From JAAELZ01 sp965223465 (GTDB lineage Bacteria; Pseudomonadota; Gammaproteobacteria; Arenicellales; Poriferihabitantaceae), in contig OZ245025.1 in assembly GCA_965223465.1 (NCBI GenBank), forward strand, positions 1,922,001 to 1,986,000: a stretch of 64,000 bases of DNA. Reading direction: 5' to 3'. This document shows positions 17,775-27,515 of the stretch, piece after piece. A program made the position numbers and the translations under genes. The notes beneath the pieces were generated by a model. That model had not been told where the DNA came from. It was given only the letters and a program-made list of their open reading frames with translations, and ran no database searches. Every line of letters begins with the position of its first letter. Position 1 is the stretch's first letter.

Positions 17775-19472
17775 GTGACTGAACTTACCGAGTCAACTGA
17801 ACCAGGGCGTTCCTTACCAATCCGTTTTCGAGCTGATGTCTGGCAAATCAGTTCGGTTGTCATTGCAACCCTCGCAGTACTGCCCGTTCTGGCCATCGTA
17901 TGGCTCGCATTTTTTCCACAAGAGAATATCTGGCCACATTTAATCCAGACCTCTTTACCAACTTATATTAAAAGTACGCTTATATTGATGCTCGGTGTGG
18001 GCGTTAGTGTGTTTTTAACCGGTGTCAGTACCGCTTGGCTGGTGACACATTACGAGTTTCCGTTGCGTAAACAGTTCGAATGGTTGCTGCTGCTACCGCT
18101 TGCCATACCCGCTTACGTGATTGCGTATATGTATACCGATTTGCTGGAATTTGCCGGGCCGGTGCAGCAGACACTGCGCACCCTCTTCGGATGGGAACTG
18201 GCGTCAGATTACTGGTTCCCCAATATCCGGAGTCTGGGGGGTGGGATATTATTGATGGGCCTGGTGCTATACCCGTACGTGTATCTGCTAGCCCGTGCAG
18301 CCTTCCTGGAACAGTCTCCCACACTCACCGAAGCCATTCGACTCCTGGGTTATAGTCCGTTTAAAGCCTTTCTCAAAATCTCGCTGCCGGTTGCCCGCCC
18401 TGCCATCGTGGTGGGGGTAGCACTGGCTTTGATGGAAACTTTAAACGATTTTGGAACCATCGATTTCTTTGCTATAAGAACGCTAACCGCAGGTCTGTAT
18501 GATGTCTGGTTGGGCATGGGCAACCTTGGCGGTGCGGCCCAGATCGCCACCACCATGCTCACCTTTGTTATTTTGCTGCTCACGCTGGAATATATAGGCC
18601 GGCGCAATCAGAAATTTTATCAGTCTGCGCAACGCTTCAGACAACAACCACGGCACCAACTGCCCGGTATGCAAAAATGGGGGCTAACCTTATTTTGCGC
18701 CCTGCCCGTAACCGCGGGCTTTATCCTACCGTTGATCATATTGATCAAGCTCTCTATCCAGTATTTTGAAGTATCCTGGACAGAAGATTTCAGGCGTTAT
18801 GCACTGAATAGTTTCATGCTATCTTCAATTGCAGCGATTGCTGCGGTTTCGGTCGCGCTTTTAGTCGCCTATACAAGGCGATTAAACAGCCACAATCGTA
18901 AAATTCTGCTTGCCTCACGCATTGCTTCGCTGGGCTATGCGGTACCCGGCGCGGTGCTCGCGGTCGGAATTATTATCCCGTTCGCCGCGTTTGACAACTG
19001 GCTGGACGCGCTAATGCGACGCTGGTTCGACTACTCGACCGGCCTGATCTTAAGCGGCACATTATTTGCCGTGGTATTTGCCTACGTGGTGCGCTTTCTG
19101 GCTATATCAATTGGTTCGATTGAATCGAGCTTATCCAAGGTTTCCGAGTCTATGGACATGGCAGCGCGTACCCTGGGCTATAGCAGAACACAGGTACTCA
19201 CCCGCTTTCATCTACCCCTGATTAAAGGTGGTTTACTGACCGCAGGATTGATGGTTTTCGTTGACTGTATGAAAGAATTGCCTGCAACCTTGATATTGCG
19301 CCCATTTAATTTTGAAACCCTGGCAACCAACGTGTACCAATTTGCGTCTGACGAATTGATTGGCGAAAGTGCATTGGGTGCTCTGTGTATTGTGCTTGCC
19401 GGGTTATTGCCGGTAATTTTTTTAAGCCGCGCGATATCTCATTCCAATGAAACTGACTCACGCCCGGTATAA
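17775..19472 (+). CDS. fbpB: ferric iron ABC transporter permease
   Basis: A 565-residue inner-membrane permease with two fused BPD_transp_1 halves, as usual for FbpB/SfuB proteins, giving about twelve helices. Each half has an EAA-type loop that contacts the ATPase: EAIRLLGYSPFKAFLKISLP (first half) and AARTLGYSRTQVLTRFHLPL (second half). It is predicted to translocate Fe(III) handed over by FbpA. The start is a GTG at 17775, 75 bp after fbpA; no better start with the same N-terminal alignment is visible. Confidence 0.9.
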   Translation: MTELTESTEPGRSLPIRFRADVWQISSVVIATLAVLPVLAIVWLAFFPQENIWPHLIQTSLPTYIKSTLILMLGVGVSVFLTGVSTAWLVTHYEFPLRKQFEWLLLLPLAIPAYVIAYMYTDLLEFAGPVQQTLRTLFGWELASDYWFPNIRSLGGGILLMGLVLYPYVYLLARAAFLEQSPTLTEAIRLLGYSPFKAFLKISLPVARPAIVVGVALALMETLNDFGTIDFFAIRTLTAGLYDVWLGMGNLGGAAQIATTMLTFVILLLTLEYIGRRNQKFYQSAQRFRQQPRHQLPGMQKWGLTLFCALPVTAGFILPLIILIKLSIQYFEVSWTEDFRRYALNSFMLSSIAAIAAVSVALLVAYTRRLNSHNRKILLASRIASLGYAVPGAVLAVGIIIPFAAFDNWLDALMRRWFDYSTGLILSGTLFAVVFAYVVRFLAISIGSIESSLSKVSESMDMAARTLGYSRTQVLTRFHLPLIKGGLLTAGLMVFVDCMKELPATLILRPFNFETLATNVYQFASDELIGESALGALCIVLAGLLPVIFLSRAISHSNETDSRPV

Positions 19473-19519
19473 TGATAGATTCATAATTCGCCTATTCCGT
19501 CCTAACAAATACAAACCTG

Positions 19520-20581
19520 ATGCATCCCCTGCTCGAAGTTAATCAAATACGTTGTTCTTACGATTCCCTGACCGTGGTAGAAAATGTATCGTTTGCCTTA
19601 CGCGAGGGCGAACTTGCCTGTCTGTTAGGACCAAGTGGTTGTGGCAAAACCACCATATTGAGAGCAATCGCGGGTTTTCACCCGCTGCGAAGAGGTCAAA
19701 TATTACTGGACGATCAAACCATCTCTTCAGCAGAATTCGTGTTAAAGCCGGAACAAAGGCAACTTGGTATGGTCTTTCAGGATCACGCCCTGTTCCCGCA
19801 TCTGAGCGTCTTTGACAACGTCGCCTCGGGTTTGCAGAATTTTCCTTCCAAGGCGCGCAAAGCGCTGGTCCACAGTATGCTAGAGCGGGTCCGTCTTAAC
19901 GGCAAGGAACGACGTTACCCGCATGAACTCTCTGGCGGCCAGCAACAACGTGTTGCTTTAGCCAGAGCCCTGGCACCACGCCCACGCTTGGTATTGATGG
20001 ATGAGCCGTTTTCCAATCTTGACGTAGAGTTGCGCGAAGTACTAGGCGCGGAAGTTCGCGACCTGTTAAAAGATACCGGCACCACCTGCCTGCTGGTCAC
20101 GCATGATCAACAGGATGCATTTACCTTTAGCGAAAATATCGGCGTGATGAACGATGGCCGTATTGAGCAATGGAGCAGCCCGTATCAACTTTATCATGAG
20201 CCCGCGTCTCGTTTTGTGGCTGATTTTATCGGTCAGGGGGTCTTCCTGGAGGGCGTGGTAATCGATGAACAGACAGTACGCACAGAACTGGCGGACTTAA
20301 ATGGCAAAGTCCCAACAGGCTGTAAAGCAGGCTGCCCGGTCAAGGTATTGGTACGCCCGGATGACGTGATTCACTGGGATGAAAGCCCGCTTACGGCACG
20401 CATTGTTAAGCGCGCTTTCAGGGGCTCAAACTATCTTTACACACTGGCACTGGAGTCAGGTAACGAAATTTTGTCGATGGTGCACTCCCATCATAAACAC
20501 GCCCTGGGTGAACAATTAGGCATAGAACTTGACCTGGACCATCTGGTGGTTTTTCCGGATGAAAACGCGAAACGCGCATAA
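19520..20581 (+). CDS. fbpC: ferric iron ABC transporter ATP-binding protein
   Basis: A 353-residue ATPase with Walker A GPSGCGKTT, Q-loop VFQDHALFPHL, signature LSGGQQQRVALARAL and Walker B LVLMDEPFSNLD. A C-terminal TOBE-type regulatory domain follows residue 240 (IRPDD-like VRPDDVIHWDE). It energises FbpB. The gene sits 47 bp after fbpB and completes the Fur-controlled operon. Confidence 0.93.
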   Translation: MHPLLEVNQIRCSYDSLTVVENVSFALREGELACLLGPSGCGKTTILRAIAGFHPLRRGQILLDDQTISSAEFVLKPEQRQLGMVFQDHALFPHLSVFDNVASGLQNFPSKARKALVHSMLERVRLNGKERRYPHELSGGQQQRVALARALAPRPRLVLMDEPFSNLDVELREVLGAEVRDLLKDTGTTCLLVTHDQQDAFTFSENIGVMNDGRIEQWSSPYQLYHEPASRFVADFIGQGVFLEGVVIDEQTVRTELADLNGKVPTGCKAGCPVKVLVRPDDVIHWDESPLTARIVKRAFRGSNYLYTLALESGNEILSMVHSHHKHALGEQLGIELDLDHLVVFPDENAKRA

Positions 20582-20660
20582 ACTATTCAGGAAGCGGCAA
20601 ACTTTTCGGGTTTTACGCTAAAATCACGGTTTACCATGCAACCAAATTCGTAGTTTATCC

Positions 20661-22406
20661 ATGAAGCGCACCATCAGGCCAATCAAAGGGTTAGTGTTAA
20701 CGGCAATGTTTTCGCTAACCGCCTGCAGCAGCCTTGAAAAAACATCTGTACCCACAGACGAGCAAAGCATATCACCACATTCCGCGCTTGAACGGCCCAG
20801 CTTCATTGAAAATGAAAATCAGCCTGCCGGACTGACAGCCGAACTCGTCTATGACTTATTGCTCGCCAGTATCGCGTCCCAGCGTGGTGAAATTGAAGTT
20901 GCATCCAGTGCTTTAATTCGCGCCGCAGAAACCTCTCAAGATCCACTCATCATCTCACGCGCGGTGCGCATGGGCGTTCACAGCAAACAATATGCGCAAG
21001 CTTATACCCTGGGGCAACAATGGATCGAACTGGAAAAAGACAACCATCTTGCACATATTATTACTGCGATTGCTGCAGTTATGAACGAGCAAAGGGACCA
21101 AGCAACCAATATTCTTCAAGCTTTACTAACCAATGATGAAGCGCACCGAACATTGCGCTTACAGCAAATTGGCGAAGCATTTATGCAATCTGCAGAGGGT
21201 GAGGATGCATTCGGCGTGCTCAAGCAACTTGCTAACGATTACCCCAACACAGTGGAGGCTTGGATGGTGGTCGCGGGGATGGCACAAAAAAATGAAAATC
21301 TTGATGCCATGCGACAGGCGCTTGATAAAGTATTGGCTTTAGAACCGGCTAATCAAAATGCTGCGGGTTACCAACTCCAAGCCTTAAGTGAGGATCAAGA
21401 TGCACAAACCGCGTTCGCACAAACGTTTATTGAGCAGAACCCAGATGCGCACAGTTTTCGTTTGCAGTACGCCCGCACACTTTTACGCAATGATAGGGAA
21501 GATGAAGCCCTGCAGGCTTTGCTGGACTTACTAAAACGGGATAAGGGAAATAGCGAAGCCATCAATTTAGCAGCACTTTTATATCAATCTAATAAAGACT
21601 ACGCGAAAGCCGCGGAATACTTTCAGCTGCGGTTGGCGTCGAAACCAGACGATGATCGAAGCCGTGTTTATTTAGCCAATGCCTTGCAAAAACTCAAACG
21701 CTTTGACGAGGCTAAAGCGCAGCTTGATATGGTCAAGGATAGTCAGGAATTATTTAGTGCACAACGCCAGATGGCGCTCGTCATTGAAGAAGCTGACGGC
21801 ATAGAAAAAGCACTTGAATACCTGGATACACTACACGCTGAAGGACAAGCGCAGGAAGTACAATTGATCGTAGATAAAGAACTAATGCTAAAACGCGCTG
21901 ATCGAGTAGACGAAGCGCTGCAGCTGATCAATGACGGACTGGCACAATATCCTGGAGATGAAACCTTACTTTATCATCGGGCGCTGGTCACCGTTGAACA
22001 AGAAGATCTGGAAGCCCATGAAGCAGACATGCGCGTTTTGCTCGAGCAAGATCCAGACAATGCGCATTATTACAACACACTTGGGTATTCACTGCTTACT
22101 TTATCGAACCGCCTCGATGAAGCAGATGAATTAATCAGCAAGGCACATGAGCTTGCACCAGAAGACCCGTATATCCTGGATAGCATGGGCTGGGTGAAAT
22201 TCAAACAAGGGAATCTTGATGGCGCGCTTGAATACCTGGAAAAGGCTTTTAAGCTAGATCAAGACGCAGAAATTGCTGCGCACCTGGGTGAGGTGTATTG
22301 GCTAAAAGGAGACCGGGAAAAGGCACGTGATTACTGGCAACAGGGAGATAAAATAGACAATAAAAATAAAGCGCTGGTTGAAACCAAGGCTCGCTTTCTA
22401 AAATAA
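20661..22406 (+). CDS. tetratricopeptide-repeat lipoprotein
   Basis: A 581-residue protein with a lipoprotein signal peptide (lipobox LTAC followed by SS). Most of the length is helical TPR repeats, clearest in the last 150 residues: DNAHYYNTLGYSLL, DPYILDSMGWVKFKQGNLDGA and AEIAAHLGEVYWLKGDREKA. Similar proteins are common in Gammaproteobacteria and often lie near lolB/hemA, although those genes are absent here. Probably anchored to the outer membrane and acting as a scaffold; no specific partner can be named. Confidence 0.82.
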   Translation: MKRTIRPIKGLVLTAMFSLTACSSLEKTSVPTDEQSISPHSALERPSFIENENQPAGLTAELVYDLLLASIASQRGEIEVASSALIRAAETSQDPLIISRAVRMGVHSKQYAQAYTLGQQWIELEKDNHLAHIITAIAAVMNEQRDQATNILQALLTNDEAHRTLRLQQIGEAFMQSAEGEDAFGVLKQLANDYPNTVEAWMVVAGMAQKNENLDAMRQALDKVLALEPANQNAAGYQLQALSEDQDAQTAFAQTFIEQNPDAHSFRLQYARTLLRNDREDEALQALLDLLKRDKGNSEAINLAALLYQSNKDYAKAAEYFQLRLASKPDDDRSRVYLANALQKLKRFDEAKAQLDMVKDSQELFSAQRQMALVIEEADGIEKALEYLDTLHAEGQAQEVQLIVDKELMLKRADRVDEALQLINDGLAQYPGDETLLYHRALVTVEQEDLEAHEADMRVLLEQDPDNAHYYNTLGYSLLTLSNRLDEADELISKAHELAPEDPYILDSMGWVKFKQGNLDGALEYLEKAFKLDQDAEIAAHLGEVYWLKGDREKARDYWQQGDKIDNKNKALVETKARFLK

Positions 22407-22484
22407 ACACAGTTTTATAGACGAAATTTGACATAATCCTGCCTCGTTACGAGTGCCCTATTGACAGTCCCAGCCGATACACCA

Positions 22485-23066
22485 ATGGATAAAATATATA
22501 TCAGCGCGCAATCCTTACTCGAGGATTCTTTTTTACTTGGCAAACAGATACTCGAAAGCGGCTTCAAACCTGATTTTATTGTCGGGGTATGGCGGGGCGG
22601 CACCCCGGTGGGCATTGCAGTTCAGGAAATGCTGTCTTTTTTTGGTCAGCCATCTGACCATATTGCCGTGCGTACCTCGTTGTATCGAACCATCAATAAA
22701 CAGGATAAGCAAGTGCGGGTGCATGGCTTGGATTATTTGATCACTTATATGAATCACGACGATAGCTTGTTGATCGTGGATGATGTATTTGATACCGGGC
22801 GCAGTATTGAAGCCATTATTGATACGCTACATACTAAAATGCGACGTAACTGCCCTGCTCAGATTAAGGTGGCCACCCCATGGTTCAAACCAAATAAAAA
22901 CTCCACCGACCGGGTTCCGGATTATTATCAACACGAAACCGATGATTGGCTGGTATTCCCGCACGAACTCGACGGACTGACGATGCAAGAGATCGTTGCT
23001 GGCAAAGGAGAGCTTGCTGGGATTATGCGATCGGTTAGGTGTGCTGATAATCCACTATCTGGCTGA
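22485..23066 (+). CDS. purine-type phosphoribosyltransferase
   Basis: A 193-residue type I PRTase-fold protein. The PRPP-binding loop is LLIVDDVFDTGRS, with the two acidic residues and TG characteristic of the family; GVWRGGTPVG supplies the first substrate loop. It resembles the group annotated as hypoxanthine phosphoribosyltransferase-like in pseudomonads, but base specificity is not evident. ATG 22485 is preferred over a TTG eight codons upstream; neither has a strong ribosome-binding site. A small membrane-protein gene follows closely. Confidence 0.75.
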   Translation: MDKIYISAQSLLEDSFLLGKQILESGFKPDFIVGVWRGGTPVGIAVQEMLSFFGQPSDHIAVRTSLYRTINKQDKQVRVHGLDYLITYMNHDDSLLIVDDVFDTGRSIEAIIDTLHTKMRRNCPAQIKVATPWFKPNKNSTDRVPDYYQHETDDWLVFPHELDGLTMQEIVAGKGELAGIMRSVRCADNPLSG

Positions 23067-23081
23067 GTACTAACCAGGGTG

Positions 23082-23294
23082 ATGAAATTTATCGACGCAT
23101 TGAGCTGGCCTCTGGTCATTATATTATGTCTCACATTGGGTCTCGCACCTTTTAGCCCTGAACCCCATGTATGGCAAAAGCTCAAAATGCTGTCATCAGG
23201 CGAGCTCTCTCAACCTATTGATATATTTGATTTGTTTATGCACGGAGTGCCCTGGATGCTACTATTAGTCAAGTTGTTGCGATATAGAAAGTAA
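23082..23294 (+). CDS. small inner-membrane protein
   Basis: A 70-residue protein with two hydrophobic segments, SWPLVIILCLTLGLAPF near the N-terminus and GVPWMLLLVKLL near the C-terminus, joined by a short polar loop with PEPHVWQKLKML. Similar small proteins, often loosely annotated as RND transporter-like, occur in marine and pseudomonad genomes. ATG 23082 is preceded by AGGG; an adjacent GTG is also possible. It begins 15 bp after the phosphoribosyltransferase stop. Function unknown. Confidence 0.65.
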   Translation: MKFIDALSWPLVIILCLTLGLAPFSPEPHVWQKLKMLSSGELSQPIDIFDLFMHGVPWMLLLVKLLRYRK

Positions 23295-23320
23295 AAAAGC
23301 GGCCAGCCGGCCGCTTTTTA
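23293..23320. terminator. bidirectional intrinsic terminator
   Basis: AAAAAAGCGGCC and GGCCGCTTTTTA form a GC-rich stem with A-run and T-run on either side, so it can terminate both the plus-strand small membrane-protein gene and the minus-strand adk gene. Confidence 0.9.
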
Positions 23321-23337
23321 ATGAAGGCCAGGCAAGT

Positions 23338-23994
23338 CTAGCCATCCAATCCCGCAAAAATTCGATCGCGAATTTCTTCCACCCCACCGATACCGTCTAC
23401 CTTGACATAATTCGGCGCTTCCGCTGCACCACTATTGGCATAATCGGTATAGTAAGCAATCAATGGCTCGGTTTGATCGTGATACACCTTAAGGCGCGCG
23501 CGTACCGTCTCTTCCTGGTCATCGTCGCGCTGAATGAGCGGCTCACCCGTTTCGTCATCCTTGCCCTCTTCTTTGGGTGGATTAAAAGTCACGTGGTAGG
23601 TTCGCCCCGAAGCCAAGTGCACCCGACGCCCACTCATGCGCCGAATAATCTCATCGTCGTCGACACTGATTTCAACCACCGCGTCAACCGCAACCCCACC
23701 TTCTTTCAAGGCGTCGGCCTGGGGAATGGTCCGCGGAAACCCATCAAACAAATAACCATTGGCGCAATCGTCTTCGGTAATACGTTGTTTGACCATACCC
23801 ATGATAATGTCATCGGATACCAAACCACCTTCATCCATGATTTTTTTCGCCGCCACGCCCAACTCACTACCAGATTTAACGTGTGCGCGCAGCATATCGC
23901 CGGTAGAGATTTGTGGAATATTGTAACGTTCGGTGATATATGCCGCCTGGGTACCTTTACCAGCACCAGGGCCGCCGAGAAGAATAATGCGCAT
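23338..23994 (-). CDS. adk: adenylate kinase
   Basis: A 218-residue cytoplasmic enzyme that interconverts ATP + AMP and 2 ADP. It has the P-loop GGPGAGKGTQA at residues 7-17, the AMP-binding STGDMLR, the signature YLFDGFPRT, and the long LID domain containing GRRVHLASGRTYH without zinc cysteines. Length and order are standard for the gammaproteobacterial type. It is monocistronic here; the 285 bp between adk and the next gene show no clear feature. Confidence 0.97.
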   Translation of the reverse strand: MRIILLGGPGAGKGTQAAYITERYNIPQISTGDMLRAHVKSGSELGVAAKKIMDEGGLVSDDIIMGMVKQRITEDDCANGYLFDGFPRTIPQADALKEGGVAVDAVVEISVDDDEIIRRMSGRRVHLASGRTYHVTFNPPKEEGKDDETGEPLIQRDDDQEETVRARLKVYHDQTEPLIAYYTDYANSGAAEAPNYVKVDGIGGVEEIRDRIFAGLDG

Positions 23995-24279
23995 GAATGA
24001 CCTCTTTGTGTTTTATTTTAAGCGGACGGATTATGCCGGTTAACGTGCACAAACGCCATGCTGCGTTTTTGATGGATGGATATAAAGTGTTTGTAACCCA
24101 GCACCAACTGAGTTGGCTCGCCAGCAAGCCTTCATTCATCCAATATACTGCTTTATAAAGATATGCTTAAGTAGGCAGCGCTTTTAAGCAATCCTAACCA
24201 GTAGCAGGGGCTTTTTTATTGCCTATTGACTGCTGGATGGGTAAAGTCGCAGGGATAATACAAAAATAGGACGCACACT

Positions 24280-25863
24280 GTGAATTCTGTTGACCTCAAA
24301 AAACCACCCAAAATCGATAATCTCTGGTCGTTCGTCGCGCCCTCGTTCAAAAAATATAAAAAGAAAACTGCCTGGGTCGTACGCGAAGGTAAGAAGCAAA
24401 AGCGCAAAATTAGATATGGTGAGCTAGAAAAGGCGGCGTTGACTATCGCATCACTATTACGCCAGGACGGGATAGGTGAGGGTGATGTGGTAGGCGTAAC
24501 CGCACCCAATGGACCAGAATGGGTGGCGGCAACCTTAGCCACATGGAAAATAGGGGCAAAAGTCGCGCCGATTCACATTGGCAATAGCGATGCTGAAATA
24601 AAAGCACAGGTTAATGCGATCGCTCCCAAAGCCATGCTGGGTTTTAACACCACGCAGTTGACAGATAACCAACATCTTATCTCGTTAGAAGCTGATCCAG
24701 AGGCGGTTAAAGCCGAGCGTAAAATTGCAGTGCCGACAAATCCTGACGCTGAAGCCTTATTGATTTACACCTCGGGCAGCACGGGTAACCCAAAAATCGT
24801 TCGCTTATCACATCAAAATGTGGGTTCCAACGTGATTTCAGCAGAAAACGAATTGCGCATTGACTCCTCAGACCGATTTATCTCACTACTGCCGTTATCC
24901 CATGCCATGGGTATTACCGCGACAATGGTATTTCCCATGCACCGCGGGGCAGCGGTAGTGGTACCTCGTGTAATCGCAGCGAGCGAAATTTTAGCCACTA
25001 TCTCAGAAGAACACATTAGCATGGTGGTCGCAGTACCCAGATTATTCCGTAATATTATGCTGGGACTGGAAAAGAAGTTTGGTGAGGCTAGCACGCCTCT
25101 GCGCGCATATATTTCCTTGTTGCGCAGCTTACCCATGGGCTTACGCAAGCGGCTGAATGCGCCGATTCGGAAAAAACTGGGTGGCAATATCAAATGCTGG
25201 GTAAGTGGAGGTTCTCATCTGGATGGCAAGATTACCGAGTATTATCATAAGCTTGGAATTCCGTTGCGTCAGGGCTATGGCTTGACTGAAACCTCACCTT
25301 TATTATGCGTGCAACAAGAATACGACACCGCTGTCGATAGTGTGGGTAAACCGGTTTTATGGTGTGAAGTAAAAGTGGTTAACCCCGATGATATGGGGAG
25401 AGGCGAGCTTTATTGCCGAGGGCCTAACTTAATGCTGGGTTACGCTGATGAAGAACAGACCAAAGAAGCAGTGATAGATGGCTGGTTTAAAACCGGTGAT
25501 TTAGCCCGAATTGACCGTGAAGGACGGGTGACTTTAACCGGCCGTAGCAAACGCTTAATCGTGACTGATGCAGGAAAAAATGTTTACCCAGAAGAACTGG
25601 AAACCCTGCTTGAACGAGACCCGCGCTTACTTGAGGCCGGGGTGCTGGAAGTGAAAGAAAAACCGGTCGTGGTTATGGCGATGGAAGGCGATAATCCGGT
25701 AGAGACCGCACGCGATGTACTTAAAGTATTCAATAATTTTGTTTCCTCACATAATCAGATCAAGCGCTTTGCAGTGGTGGATGAGCTACCCCGAACCCCA
25801 CTCGGTAAGATCGCCCTTCAAGAACTACCCGAAGTTTTTGCCAAAAATGAGGTGAAAAAGTAA
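24280..25863 (+). CDS. AMP-binding acyl-CoA synthetase/ligase
   Basis: A 527-residue ANL-family ligase. The ATP/AMP loop is IYTSGSTGNPK, the A5 motif GYGLTETSP and the A8 region FKTGDLARIDREG; PRTPLGKI near the C-terminus carries the lysine used for adenylation. It should activate a carboxylate as acyl-AMP and transfer it to CoA. The divergent N-terminus (DNLWSFVAPSFKKYKKK) and slightly short C-terminal domain leave chain-length preference open. The start is GTG with an AGGA site. Not obviously co-transcribed with tag. Confidence 0.85.
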   Translation: MNSVDLKKPPKIDNLWSFVAPSFKKYKKKTAWVVREGKKQKRKIRYGELEKAALTIASLLRQDGIGEGDVVGVTAPNGPEWVAATLATWKIGAKVAPIHIGNSDAEIKAQVNAIAPKAMLGFNTTQLTDNQHLISLEADPEAVKAERKIAVPTNPDAEALLIYTSGSTGNPKIVRLSHQNVGSNVISAENELRIDSSDRFISLLPLSHAMGITATMVFPMHRGAAVVVPRVIAASEILATISEEHISMVVAVPRLFRNIMLGLEKKFGEASTPLRAYISLLRSLPMGLRKRLNAPIRKKLGGNIKCWVSGGSHLDGKITEYYHKLGIPLRQGYGLTETSPLLCVQQEYDTAVDSVGKPVLWCEVKVVNPDDMGRGELYCRGPNLMLGYADEEQTKEAVIDGWFKTGDLARIDREGRVTLTGRSKRLIVTDAGKNVYPEELETLLERDPRLLEAGVLEVKEKPVVVMAMEGDNPVETARDVLKVFNNFVSSHNQIKRFAVVDELPRTPLGKIALQELPEVFAKNEVKK

Positions 25864-25927
25864 ATTACGGGTCGAAAAATATGCGCCAACTGTTTAGTGC
25901 AATGTACTCGCCGCGAAGAGTGGACGG

Positions 25928-26539
25928 ATGAACGCCATAGTAACAGGCACTGATGGTAGACCACGCTGCAGCTGGTGTAATGCTGCACCTGATTATATTC
26001 ACTATCATGACATCGAATGGGGGTTCCCAGTTAGTGATGATCAGAGCCTATTCGAAAAACTGAGTCTAGAAAGCTTTCAATCTGGTTTGAGTTGGCGCAC
26101 TATTCTGACCAAGCGCGACAATTTTCGCGCAGCTTTTCACCAATTCGATTTTAACAAAATCGCCCAGTTTACCGAGCGTGATATCTCCCGCTTACTCAGA
26201 GATGAAGGCATAGTGCGCCATCGTGGCAAGATCGAAGCAACGGTCAATAATGCCAGGAAAGCACAGGAAATAGTGAAGCAAGAAGGCTCTCTGGCTGCCT
26301 TCGTTTGGTCTTATGAACCTGACCCAAAAATTACAGTAACGCCGCAAAGCGCCTCAACTTCCGCAGAATCAATTGCGCTGTCTAAAGACTTGAAAAAGCT
26401 GGGCTGGAAATTTGTTGGCCCGACAACCGTCTATGCTTTCATGCAGGCTATCGGCCTGGTAAATGATCATGCCGAGGGTTGCGTGATCAGATCCGAGGTT
26501 GAACAGTCACGGGCAGATTTTGAGCGGCCGGGAACCTGA
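25928..26539 (+). CDS. tag: DNA-3-methyladenine glycosylase I
   Basis: A 203-residue base-excision repair enzyme removing 3-methyladenine from alkylated DNA. RCSWCNAAPDYIHYHDIEWG contains the first zinc-ligand Cys and the His near the N-terminus; LFEKLSLESFQSGLSW is the hallmark helix carrying the catalytic glutamate; VGPTTVYAFMQAIGLVNDH with Cys in the following EGC completes the zinc site. Length is standard. It converges on sodB. Confidence 0.94.
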   Translation: MNAIVTGTDGRPRCSWCNAAPDYIHYHDIEWGFPVSDDQSLFEKLSLESFQSGLSWRTILTKRDNFRAAFHQFDFNKIAQFTERDISRLLRDEGIVRHRGKIEATVNNARKAQEIVKQEGSLAAFVWSYEPDPKITVTPQSASTSAESIALSKDLKKLGWKFVGPTTVYAFMQAIGLVNDHAEGCVIRSEVEQSRADFERPGT

Positions 26540-26587
26540 TCACCTAGTACTGGGGGTAGGTATGGATGACATAGACTGGCAAGATAA

Positions 26588-26617
26588 AGCCCAGCGCGAT
26601 GCTGGGCTACATGCTTT
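26588..26617. terminator. hairpin between tag and sodB
   Basis: AGCCCAGC (26588-26595) and GCTGGGCT (26601-26608) form a perfect 8-bp stem with a five-base loop in the convergent gap. A TTTTT run lies five bases beyond the stem on the plus strand, so it is a somewhat weak terminator for tag and possibly for sodB. Confidence 0.6.
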
Positions 26618-26630
26618 TTAAAGCAGTTTT

Positions 26631-27215
26631 TTACGCGTTGTAATTGCTTTCGACAAAATCCCAATTAACCAGACCCCAAAAGCCTTCAACATAAGCAGGG
26701 CGGGCGTTGCGTTTGTCCACATAATACGCGTGCTCCCAAACATCGATTGTCAATAGAGGGGTTTGTCCATCAGTCAGCGGGCAACCCGCATTGCTGGTAT
26801 TAACAATTTCAATCGACCCATCTTTATTTTGCACCAACCAGGTCCATCCGGAACCAAAATTGGTGACCGCAGAAGTGGAGAACTTTTCCTTGAAATCATC
26901 GAATGAGCCAAATGTACTCTTGATCGCCTCTGCCAGCGCGCCCCCTGGTTCACCACCAGCATCTGGTCCCATGCAGTTAAAGTAAAATGTATGATTCCAG
27001 ACTTGCGCCGCATTATTATAAATACCACCCGCAGGTGCTCTTTCTACAATTTCTTCCAGCGATGCGTTTTCAAATTGCGTACCGGGAACCAAATTATTCA
27101 GATTTGTAACGTATGCCTGATGATGCTTATCATGATGATAATCCAGCGTTTCTGCTGATATTGTTGGTGCTAGTGCATCTTTAGAATAAGGTAAAGGGGG
27201 TAATTCATGTGTCAT
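26631..27215 (-). CDS. sodB: iron superoxide dismutase
   Basis: A 194-residue Fe-type SOD that dismutates superoxide in the cytoplasm. Metal ligands are His27, His75, Asp158 and His162 (in DVWEHAYY). Gln71 in NNAAQVWNHTF is the residue that distinguishes FeSOD from MnSOD, and GSGWTWLV is also typical. A GGA sequence lies 8 bases before the ATG. No Fur box is evident in the upstream gap. Confidence 0.95.
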   Translation of the reverse strand: MTHELPPLPYSKDALAPTISAETLDYHHDKHHQAYVTNLNNLVPGTQFENASLEEIVERAPAGGIYNNAAQVWNHTFYFNCMGPDAGGEPGGALAEAIKSTFGSFDDFKEKFSTSAVTNFGSGWTWLVQNKDGSIEIVNTSNAGCPLTDGQTPLLTIDVWEHAYYVDKRNARPAYVEGFWGLVNWDFVESNYNA

Positions 27216-27515
27216 ATTCGTTTCCAGTTTTTTTAAGTTTATCGCCGACTCTTATAAATCGGATAAGAATCCAATGGTGTACTCATTCAGCAGCCCACAT
27301 TACAGGTAAACCAGCTGAAATGACCTAATCAAACAACCGCAATGCGGCGTTAATCAAATCAATTATCGGTCTTCTTGAACAAGTTTCAAGGGCTATCTAC
27401 CGCTTGGTATAGGCAATTTTAGATTTTAATGCGATTTCCTAAGTCATTTAAAAAACGCTGTTCACTTCGATCTTTTTGCGGGCGTAAACCCAGCTAACCT
27501 AATTTAGATGGCTGC
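27216..27515. other. intergenic stretch, sodB to unknown periplasmic protein
   Basis: About 300 bp. It must hold the sodB promoter (minus strand), but I find no convincing -35/-10 pair with standard spacing, no Fur-like palindrome and no strong hairpin. No credible small gene is present. Confidence 0.5.

Noticed and set aside
24226..24259. TTGACT and GATAAT upstream of the acyl-CoA synthetase as a promoter
   Set aside because: The spacing of about 22 bp is too long for a sigma-70 promoter.
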